From: Oscillospiraceae bacterium
Lineage (GTDB): Bacteria > Bacillota > Clostridia > Oscillospirales > Ruminococcaceae
NCBI GenBank assembly: GCA_019424695.1
Contig: JAHYZA010000004.1
Location: 69,381 to 133,380, forward strand
DNA: 64,000 nucleotides
Reading direction: 5' to 3'
Shown here: in pieces, positions 57,956 to 64,000 of the stretch
How positions within the stretch are numbered: position 1 is the stretch's first letter
Layout of the letters: each line of letters begins with the position of its first letter
Notes under the pieces: model-generated
Told to the model about the DNA's origin: nothing
The model's input: the letters and a program-made list of their open reading frames with translations, nothing else
Databases searched by the model: none
Program-made: the position numbers and the translations under genes

Positions 57956-58168
57956 ATGGAAAAACATCAATATGTATGCCCCAAGTGCGGCTGCACCGAA
58001 TATGAAGCCGACCGTCTGCAGGCCACCGGCGGCAACTTTGCCAAACTGTTCGATGTGCAGAACAAAAAATTCGTCACGGTCAGCTGCTGCCAGTGCGGCT
58101 ATACCGAGCTGTACAAGCAACAGGGCGGCGACGGCTGGGATGTGCTGGACTTCCTGATTGGCGGCTGA
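57956..58168 (+). CDS. Small zinc-ribbon protein
   Basis: The 70-residue protein has the knuckles YVCPKCGCTEYEADRLQATG and FVTVSCCQCGYTELYK, four or more cysteines placed as a zinc ribbon. It resembles the Zinc_ribbon_13 family of putative nucleic-acid-binding proteins. AAAAAAAGGAGAATGTATT precedes the ATG. It follows the ABC genes by 32 bases and is probably in their operon. Function unknown. Confidence 0.78.
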   Translation: MEKHQYVCPKCGCTEYEADRLQATGGNFAKLFDVQNKKFVTVSCCQCGYTELYKQQGGDGWDVLDFLIGG

Positions 58169-58188
58169 ACCGGAAGGGTGTGCATGGC

Positions 58189-58776
58189 ATGAAAAAACAG
58201 AGATGGTTCCTGCTGCTGGCGGCGGTGCTCACAGCACTTATGCTGTGCGGCTGCAGCCAGTACGACGACAAATACGATGACGAGGATTTCCTGACCGACG
58301 GAATGAATCATTACACGGCGGTTATGTGGTGGGGCAATACGCAGGAAGATGGGACTTACGCCCTGGACGTGGGCAGCTTTTCCGGCGTCAAAACTCTTGG
58401 GTCCTTTACGGTGGCAGAGGATCAGACCCTGTGTGAGGTTACCTCCACCCTGGCCCGCACCAAAGGGGAAGCCAAACTCTTGCTGCTCAATACCGGGGAT
58501 AAGACGTTGGCCGCCCAATGGCCGCTGGACAGTCAGGACCCTATGGCCGTTACCCTGCCGGCGGGCAGGTATGACCTGCGCATCGCCGGCAAAAGCGCCG
58601 GGTTCGAGGGCCAGGTCAGCCTGACCCTGAACGGAGAAGCGGCATCCTGGGACAATATGCTGGAAGTGATTCAAGACAGGGTAGAGGAAACCAGTGAAGG
58701 AGAACTGCAAAAAGCCTTCCGACAGGCAGCTGACTCGCTGCAGCAGACTTTTGGGGATGGACAAAATGCCGCATAA
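58189..58776 (+). CDS. Lipoprotein of unknown function
   Basis: The 195-residue protein starts MKKQRWFLLLAAVLTALMLC, and LMLCGC gives a lipobox whose cysteine Lgt would modify. The outside part is acidic (YDDKYDDEDFLTDGMNHYTA) and beta-rich (GSFSGVKTLGSFTVAEDQTL, LPAGRYDLRIAGKSAGFEGQ), with a helical end (FRQAADSLQQTFGDGQNAA). The start (ATG 58,189) is set by CGGAAGGGTG. Last gene of the YtrA operon. I do not recognise the domain. Confidence 0.8.
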   Translation: MKKQRWFLLLAAVLTALMLCGCSQYDDKYDDEDFLTDGMNHYTAVMWWGNTQEDGTYALDVGSFSGVKTLGSFTVAEDQTLCEVTSTLARTKGEAKLLLLNTGDKTLAAQWPLDSQDPMAVTLPAGRYDLRIAGKSAGFEGQVSLTLNGEAASWDNMLEVIQDRVEETSEGELQKAFRQAADSLQQTFGDGQNAA

Positions 58777-58831
58777 AGGTCAGCTTTACTGAAATATGAA
58801 AGATTCTTTACGGCAATGTAAAATATGGCTG

Positions 58832-58859
58832 TTGACAAACCCTGTGGGTGCCGTATAAT
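58832..58859 (+). promoter_or_regulatory. Promoter of the potABCD operon
   Basis: TTGACA (58832-58837) and TATAAT (58854-58859), spacing 16. Confidence 0.8.
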
Positions 58860-58865
58860 GTATTC

Positions 58866-59070
58866 TGTGTGCATCTGGGGGTAAATTTGATCGTACCCTG
58901 CCACATTGGCGTTGTACGTGCTGCTTGCAGCGGCTTTCCCTGGCAGGAAAGACCGTGTAACAAACCTTTGCGGGGCGGCATAAAGCACGCTGACCTGCAG
59001 GGGAACGCAGGCGGCCTAAGCCGCAAGAGACTGCTGACCCGCTGCGGGAAATTCCGCAAAGGGGGATGCA
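58866..59070 (+). ncRNA. Structured leader of potABCD, possible regulatory RNA
   Basis: About 205 untranslated bases. Stems seen: CCTGCCA (58897-58903) with TGGCAGG (58941-58947), enclosing GCTGC/GCAGC; CCTGC (58994-58998) with GCAGG (59007-59011); GCGGC/GCCGC around CTAA (59011-59024); TGCGG/CCGCA (59043-59057), which lies just before the ribosome binding site. No known riboswitch consensus recognised. The overlapping long open frame has no initiation signal. Confidence 0.45.
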
Positions 59071-59075
59071 GTAAT

Positions 59076-60122
59076 ATGGACGAAAATATCATCGTATCAC
59101 TGAAAGACATTGTTGTCGATTTCGACGGGCAGAAGGTTCTGGATGGACTTTCCCTTGACATTCACGACAAGGAGTTTGTGACTTTCCTGGGCCCTTCGGG
59201 CTGCGGCAAGACTACGACTCTGCGCGTGATTGCCGGGTTCATCACCCCGAAATCGGGCAATGTCTTTTTTGATGGCAAGGACATCGCGGATCTGCCGCCG
59301 TACAAGCGCCCGGTCAACACGGTGTTCCAGAAGTATGCACTTTTTCCGCACCTGAATGTATTTGAAAATGTTGCCTTCGGCCTGCGGCTGAAAAAGCTGC
59401 CGGAGGAGGAGATCCGCCCCAAAGTGCTGGAAATGCTCGAGATCGTCGGTCTGAAAGGCTTTGAACGCCGCAGCATCCATCAGCTGTCCGGCGGTCAGCA
59501 GCAGCGCGTGGCCATCGCCCGCAGCCTGGTCAACCAGCCGCGGGTGCTTCTGCTGGACGAGCCCCTGGGCGCATTGGACCTCAAACTCCGCAAGGAGATG
59601 CAGCTGGAACTCAAACGCCTGCAGCGCGAAATGAACATCACCTTCGTATATGTCACCCATGACCAGGAGGAAGCGCTGACGATGTCGGATACCGTTGTCG
59701 TCATGTCGGGCGGCAACATCCAGCAGATCGGTTCGCCTCAGGACATCTACAATGAACCGCGCAATGCTTTTGTGGCCCGGTTCATCGGTGATTCCAACAT
59801 CGTGGACGGCGTCATGATCAAGGACTTCCTCGTGAACTTCGGCGGCCATGACTTCACCTGTGTGGACCGGGGCTTCAAACCCAACGAGCCGGTCCAGGTC
59901 GTCATTCGCCCCGAGGACGTGCAGATCGTGCCGCCTTCCATCGGCATGCTCACCGGCCTTGTGCGGGAAGTGATCTTCAAGGGGGTGCATTTTGAGATGC
60001 ACGTGGATGTGGAAGGCTACGAATGGCTCATCCACTCCACCCAGGCCAGTCAGCCCGGCGAGCTGATCGGCATGAACATCGGCCCCGACGAGATCCATAT
60101 CATGGCCCGTACGGAGGTGTAA
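59076..60122 (+). CDS. potA: Spermidine/putrescine ABC transporter ATP-binding protein
   Basis: The 348-residue ATPase has Walker [20 protein letters not shown]-loop [13 protein letters not shown], signature [16 protein letters not shown], Walker [12 protein letters not shown] and a C-terminal TOBE domain ([13 protein letters not shown]). Its family pattern is that of polyamine/iron importers, and the gene order potA-potB-potC-potD confirms polyamines. ATG 59,076 follows AAAGGGGGATGCAGT; the longer frame upstream is the RNA leader. Confidence 0.94.
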   Translation: MDENIIVSLKDIVVDFDGQKVLDGLSLDIHDKEFVTFLGPSGCGKTTTLRVIAGFITPKSGNVFFDGKDIADLPPYKRPVNTVFQKYALFPHLNVFENVAFGLRLKKLPEEEIRPKVLEMLEIVGLKGFERRSIHQLSGGQQQRVAIARSLVNQPRVLLLDEPLGALDLKLRKEMQLELKRLQREMNITFVYVTHDQEEALTMSDTVVVMSGGNIQQIGSPQDIYNEPRNAFVARFIGDSNIVDGVMIKDFLVNFGGHDFTCVDRGFKPNEPVQVVIRPEDVQIVPPSIGMLTGLVREVIFKGVHFEMHVDVEGYEWLIHSTQASQPGELIGMNIGPDEIHIMARTEV

Positions 60123-60125
60123 GCG

Positions 60126-60947
60126 ATGCTCAAATCCAAAACCTCCCGCTGGCTGGCAGGCCCCTACCTTGTATGGATGGCAGCGTTCATCGTGGTGCCG
60201 CTGTTCATCGTGATCTGGTATGCGCTGACCAATTCCGACGGCCAGTTTACCCTGGACAACCTGACCCAGATCGGCCGGTATTCCAGCGTCTTTGCCCGCA
60301 GCCTGATCCTGGCGGCGGTGTCCACCGTTATCTGCCTGATTCTGGCGTTCCCGGTGGGCTATTTTCTCTCCCGCCTGCGCGCCAACAAGCAGCATATCAT
60401 GCTCATGCTCGTCATGCTGCCCATGTGGATGAACTTCCTGCTGCGCACCTACGCCTGGATGACCTTGCTGGAAAAAAACGGTCTGATCAATAAATTTCTC
60501 GGCCTGTTCGGCATTGGTCCTTTCAATATGATCAACACCTCCGGCGCCGTGGTGCTGGGTATGGTGTACAACTATCTGCCTTTCATGATCCTGCCCATCT
60601 ATACGGCCATGACCAAGATCGATGATTCCATCATTGAGGCGGCCCAGGACCTGGGCTGCAACGTATGGCAGATCCTCTGGCGGGTGTTGGTACCGCTTAC
60701 CGGTCCCGGCATTGCTACCGGCATCACCCAGGTGTTTGTGCCGTCGGTCTCCACCTTCATCATCAGCCGCATGCTGGGCGGTGGTTCCAACCTGCTGATC
60801 GGTGACTTGATCGAGCTGCAGTTCCTGGGCAACTCCTACAACCTCAACCTCGGCTCGGCCATGAGCCTGGTGCTGATGGTCATCGTGCTGCTCTGCATGA
60901 GCTTCACCTCCAGCTTCGATGAATCGGAAATGGAAGGGGTGATGTAA
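60126..60947 (+). CDS. potB: Spermidine/putrescine ABC transporter permease PotB
   Basis: The 273-residue protein has six membrane helices and the EAA coupling loop EAAQDLGCNVWQILWRVLVP. The start MLKSKTSRWLAGPYLVWMAA and LRTYAWMTLLEKNGLINKFL are typical of PotB. It forms the channel with PotC. Three bases after potA. Confidence 0.94.
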   Translation: MLKSKTSRWLAGPYLVWMAAFIVVPLFIVIWYALTNSDGQFTLDNLTQIGRYSSVFARSLILAAVSTVICLILAFPVGYFLSRLRANKQHIMLMLVMLPMWMNFLLRTYAWMTLLEKNGLINKFLGLFGIGPFNMINTSGAVVLGMVYNYLPFMILPIYTAMTKIDDSIIEAAQDLGCNVWQILWRVLVPLTGPGIATGITQVFVPSVSTFIISRMLGGGSNLLIGDLIELQFLGNSYNLNLGSAMSLVLMVIVLLCMSFTSSFDESEMEGVM

Positions 60948-60948
60948 A

Positions 60949-61800
60949 ATGAATAAGAAACAGTCCATCATTTTACAGCGCACCTATATTATTCTGATTT
61001 TCTGCTTCATGTACCTGCCCATCGCGGTCATGATCGCCTTCAGCTTCAATGAGAGCAAATCCCGCGCCAATTTTACCGGCTTCACGCTGGACTGGTACAA
61101 GAGCCTTTTTCACAATGAGATGATCCTCTCGGCGCTGGGACTCAGCCTGGTGCTGGCGCTGGTGTCCAGTGTTCTGGCCACCGTGCTGGGTACCCTGGCC
61201 ACCATCGGCATCAACTCCATGAGCCGCCGCACCCAGCTGATCGTCAACAACATCAGCTATGTACCGGTCGTCAACCCCGAGATCATCACCGGTGTTTCGC
61301 TGATGCTGCTCTTTGTCATGGCCCAGAACTTTGGTCTGGGCGGCGACGGCGGTTTGTTCGGCTGGCCCACGCTGATCATTGCCCACATTACCTTTAATGT
61401 TCCTTATGTAATATTCAATGTTGGTCCCAAGCTGCGGCAGCTGGACCCCAGCCTGTATAATGCAGCGCTGGACCTCGGCTGCACGCCGCGCCAGGCCTTT
61501 TTCAAGGTCATTCTGCCACAGCTTTCCCCGGCGATTCTCTCAGCGTTCCTCATCTGCCTGACCTATTCCATCGACGACTTCATGATTTCCTACTTCAACT
61601 CCGGCACGATGCAGACGCTGCCCATCGCCATCTATTCCATGACCCGCAAAAAGGTCAGTCCCGAGATCAACGCCCTGTCGGCGGTCATGTTCTGCGTGAT
61701 TCTCGCCATCATCCTGATCTCCAACGCGGCGGACTCCCGCGCCTATCGCAAAAATCAGACGGCGATCCGCAAAGCTATGCAGGAAGAGGGGGCGCGCTGA
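60949..61800 (+). CDS. potC: Spermidine/putrescine ABC transporter permease PotC
   Basis: The 283-residue protein has six membrane helices, YLPIAVMIAFSFNESKSRAN near the start and the EAA-type loop AALDLGCTPRQAFFKVILPQ. IDDFMISYFNSG is the usual PotC motif. One base separates it from potB. Confidence 0.94.
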   Translation: MNKKQSIILQRTYIILIFCFMYLPIAVMIAFSFNESKSRANFTGFTLDWYKSLFHNEMILSALGLSLVLALVSSVLATVLGTLATIGINSMSRRTQLIVNNISYVPVVNPEIITGVSLMLLFVMAQNFGLGGDGGLFGWPTLIIAHITFNVPYVIFNVGPKLRQLDPSLYNAALDLGCTPRQAFFKVILPQLSPAILSAFLICLTYSIDDFMISYFNSGTMQTLPIAIYSMTRKKVSPEINALSAVMFCVILAIILISNAADSRAYRKNQTAIRKAMQEEGAR

Positions 61801-61802
61801 TA

Positions 61803-63047
61803 ATGAAAGCTCAAAAATGGTTTGCTGCTGCACTCTCGGCCCTCTTGCTGACCGGCGCCTATGCGCCCCAGGCGTTGGCCGCAGGGGACCAGATCGTTGT
61901 CAACGACGATATTTCGGTTTCCGCGGACTATGACTGGACGCGTTTTGCCGATGACAACATCACTCTCAACGTCTATAACTGGGGCCTCTATATTTCGGAT
62001 GGTTCCGATGACAGTGTGGACGTAGTTTCCGCCTTTGAGGATTTGACCGGCATCAAGGTCAACTACACGACCTTTGACTCCAACGAAAGCCTGTACGCCA
62101 AGATGAAGTCCGGCGGCGCCACCTATGACGTGATCTTCCCGTCCGACTACATGGTTGGCAAGATGGCCGCAGAAGGGATGCTGGCACCGCTGGATTTCGG
62201 CAACATCCCCAATTTTGCCGGCATCGGTGAGGAGTATCTGGGCTGGGATTTTGACCCCGATAACACCTACAGCGTGCCCTATACCTGGGGTACCACCGGC
62301 CTGATCTACAACACGACGATGGTGGACGAGGCCCCGACCAGCTGGTCCTCCCTGTGGGATGTGCAGTACGCCAACAACGTGCTGATGTTCAACAACTCCC
62401 GGGATGCCTATGCCATCGCGGCCAAAAAACTGGGCTACTCTCTGAACCCCGGTTCTGTGGAGGAAGTCGAAACCGTCATGCAGGAACTCAAAACCCAGAA
62501 GAGCGTCGTTCAGGCTTATGTCATGGACGAAATCTTCGACAAGATGGAGGGCGGCGAGGCTGCCATGGCGCCTTACTATGCAGGCGATGCCCTGACGATG
62601 ATCGAAGAAAATCCGGACCTTGCTTTTGTGCATCCCAGCGAGGGCGTAAATTTCTTCGTGGACAGTATGTGCATCCCGGCTACTTCCAACAACAAAGAGG
62701 CCGCCGAATTGTTCATCAATTATATGTGTGAACCGTCGGTTGGCCTGGCCAACTGCGATTACATCGGTTATTCCACTCCTATTACAGCGGTGTGGGAGCA
62801 GCTGGATGATGATCTCAAATACAGCGAGATCGCCTATCCCGGCGAGGATGTGATGCGCAAAGCGGAAGTGTTCACGACGCTGCCCGACGAGATCAATGCA
62901 GCGCTGGATTCCCAGTGGAGCGAAATGAAAAGCTACGAGGAGGGCGGCAGCGGCTGGATGGTCGTGGTACTGCTGGCCCTGGCACTGGTGATTTCCTTCT
63001 TCAATATCTGGCGCAAACTGCGCAAAAAAGTGCGCGACGATTATTAA
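61803..63047 (+). CDS. potD: Polyamine-binding protein PotD with C-terminal membrane anchor
   Basis: The 414-residue substrate-binding protein has a signal peptide (MKAQKWFAAALSALLLTGAY) cleaved near QALAA, and no lipobox cysteine. The domain has VYNWGLYISDG, YDVIFPSDYMVGKMAAEGML, VPYTWGTTGLIYNT and SEGVNFFVDSMCIPATS, as in PotD. After it comes one membrane helix (WMVVVLLALALVISFFNIW) and a basic tail. It therefore stays at the membrane by its C-terminus instead of by lipid. Confidence 0.92.
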   Translation: MKAQKWFAAALSALLLTGAYAPQALAAGDQIVVNDDISVSADYDWTRFADDNITLNVYNWGLYISDGSDDSVDVVSAFEDLTGIKVNYTTFDSNESLYAKMKSGGATYDVIFPSDYMVGKMAAEGMLAPLDFGNIPNFAGIGEEYLGWDFDPDNTYSVPYTWGTTGLIYNTTMVDEAPTSWSSLWDVQYANNVLMFNNSRDAYAIAAKKLGYSLNPGSVEEVETVMQELKTQKSVVQAYVMDEIFDKMEGGEAAMAPYYAGDALTMIEENPDLAFVHPSEGVNFFVDSMCIPATSNNKEAAELFINYMCEPSVGLANCDYIGYSTPITAVWEQLDDDLKYSEIAYPGEDVMRKAEVFTTLPDEINAALDSQWSEMKSYEEGGSGWMVVVLLALALVISFFNIWRKLRKKVRDDY

Positions 63048-63057
63048 CCCACCCAAA

Positions 63058-63091
63058 GAAACCGCAGGCTAGAGCCTGCGGTTTCTTTTTT
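63058..63091 (+). terminator. Terminator after potD
   Basis: AAACCGCAGGC pairs with GCCTGCGGTTT around TAGA, then CTTTTTTG. Confidence 0.92.
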
Positions 63092-63118
63092 GCATTTCCC
63101 TGGACAACGTGCTATAAT
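63090..63118 (+). promoter_or_regulatory. Promoter of the thioesterase gene
   Basis: TTGCAT (63090-63095) and TATAAT (63113-63118), spacing 17, extended TGC; overlaps the end of the potD terminator. Confidence 0.75.
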
Positions 63119-63173
63119 ATTGAGAATTGACAAAATCAGAGTGTTACTCGTTATCCAAGAAGGAGGGGCCGCG

Positions 63174-63911
63174 ATGTCGGAACCGATTGCCACCTATACC
63201 CAACAATATACCGTGTATCGCCACGACGGCGACCATCATGGCAATGTAAAGCCGGGAGCGTTGCTACGCTACGGGCAGCAGATCGCCACCATCCACGCCG
63301 AGGCTGTGGGCCTCAATGACGCGTTATATGCGGCCACCCATACTGCCTATGTGTTGGCCAAACAAGCCCTGCATATCGACCGTACGCCCCGTGTGGACGA
63401 GGTTCTGACCGCCATTACCCAGCCAGAACGATGCAAGCGCGCCGTAAACAAGCGCATCACGACGTTCTATGACGAGGCAGGCAGCCAGGTAGCCGTTCTG
63501 GACAGCCGCTGGGTACTCATCGACACCGAGAAGCGCCTGATCCTGCGCAAACATCCGGAGCAGTTCAACGATCAGTGGGCCCCGGATGTGCCCTTTGAAC
63601 TGCCCATGAAGATGGTCAAGGCAGACCCTGCGGAATGTGAGCCGGTAGGGGAGTGCGTAGCGACCTACTCTCGCTGCGATATGAATGGGCATATGAACAA
63701 TACCCGCTATGCCGACATCCTCTGTGATGCGCTGCCGTGGGATGTGTGGGATCGGGGAGAGGTCAAGGATCTGAAGATCTACTACCATCGGGAAATCCCC
63801 CGCGGCGAATCTTTCACGTTGCTGCGTGCGCAGACAGGGGAAAAGCAGTATTATTTCTGCGGGATGCGGGAAGAAAAGTCCGCCTTTGAAGCCAGCATAG
63901 ACTTTGAATAA
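63174..63911 (+). CDS. Acyl-ACP thioesterase
   Basis: The 245-residue protein has two hot-dog domains. The first starts YTQQYTVYRHDGDHHGNVKP; the second has CDMNGHMNNTRYADILCDAL, which carries the N and H catalytic-type residues of bacterial acyl-ACP thioesterases (PF01643). It releases fatty acids from ACP. ATG 63,174 follows AAGGAGGGGCCGCG. After its stop the expected terminator seems cut by an inserted IS end. Confidence 0.9.
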   Translation: MSEPIATYTQQYTVYRHDGDHHGNVKPGALLRYGQQIATIHAEAVGLNDALYAATHTAYVLAKQALHIDRTPRVDEVLTAITQPERCKRAVNKRITTFYDEAGSQVAVLDSRWVLIDTEKRLILRKHPEQFNDQWAPDVPFELPMKMVKADPAECEPVGECVATYSRCDMNGHMNNTRYADILCDALPWDVWDRGEVKDLKIYYHREIPRGESFTLLRAQTGEKQYYFCGMREEKSAFEASIDFE

Positions 63912-63945
63912 ATTTCAGATATAAAAAAATCCGGGACCTGGGCAG

Positions 63946-64000
63946 TGAAGTGACCCCAAAAAGTTAGACAATAATTTCAAATAAAAATTGTTCAAGCAAC
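63946..64000 (+). mobile_element. Terminal repeat of an IS3-family insertion sequence (cut by window edge)
   Basis: From 63,946 the sequence runs TGAAGTGACCCCAAAAAG and then TTAGACA, the typical IS3/IS150-group end with its 5' TG. The transposase gene would start beyond the window. The bases just before (AAAAAAATCCGGGACC) look like the first arm of a terminator without its partner. Confidence 0.7.

Overview
The window looks like a stretch of chromosome from a fairly high-GC clostridial Firmicute, most likely an Oscillospiraceae gut anaerobe of the Faecalibacterium/Subdoligranulum/Gemmiger kind. The basis is an [FeFe] hydrogenase, a YmfF/YmfH-like M16 pair, an FtsEX plus PcsB-like hydrolase set, mini-ribonuclease III after obg, a YtrA-type GntR operon and AGGAGG ribosome binding sites. 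This is inference from gene content; no 16S gene is present.

Region 1 (1-27.6 kb) is mostly housekeeping. It holds the 3' end of carB; HU; a minus-strand operon ACP / MaoC hydratase / SDR reductase / GNAT-like protein; a class A penicillin-binding protein; an ACT protein followed by hom-thrB-lysC (aspartate to threonine); a MATE exporter; two M16 peptidase-like proteins, lgt and folD; rplU-rpmA; obgE and mini-RNase III; an RsmF-like rRNA methyltransferase; and a division cluster ftsE-ftsX-M23 hydrolase-small membrane protein-S41 protein-rsmA.

Region 2 (27,626-39,820) is a 12.1-kb element integrated in the 3' end of a tRNA-Thr(TGT) gene. It is bounded by 46-bp att repeats that differ at one base, and carries inner 20-bp repeats that are probable integrase arm sites. 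It has an unusual tyrosine integrase with an inserted HTH-like segment, an excisionase-like gene, an XRE regulator, a Rep-like winged-helix protein, a sigma factor, a terminase-small-subunit-like protein, a short tail module (two chaperone-like proteins, tape measure, Gp15-like), an RHH-zeta toxin-antitoxin pair, a family of three related small proteins, two candidate small RNAs with the same 3' tail, and six separate repeat or palindrome arrays. No capsid, portal, large terminase or conjugation gene is present. It is either a phage satellite carrying its own tape measure or a shrunken prophage.

Region 3 (39.8-64 kb) returns to chromosome: asnA; a heterodimeric ABC exporter; a Clp ATPase; an [FeFe] hydrogenase coupled to a GltD-like flavoprotein with a Rex-like site upstream; pyrB-pyrI; a GntR/UTRA regulator and nth; rarA; an alpha/beta hydrolase; a YtrA-type regulator-ABC-permease operon controlled by a perfect 36-bp palindrome; a polyamine importer potABCD behind a structured leader; and an acyl-ACP thioesterase. 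At the right edge an IS3-family terminal repeat begins.

Most genes have clear ribosome binding sites and sigma-70 type promoters, and most transcription units end in strong hairpin terminators. Transcription units could therefore be drawn with some confidence. All calls are by eye; no database search was run.
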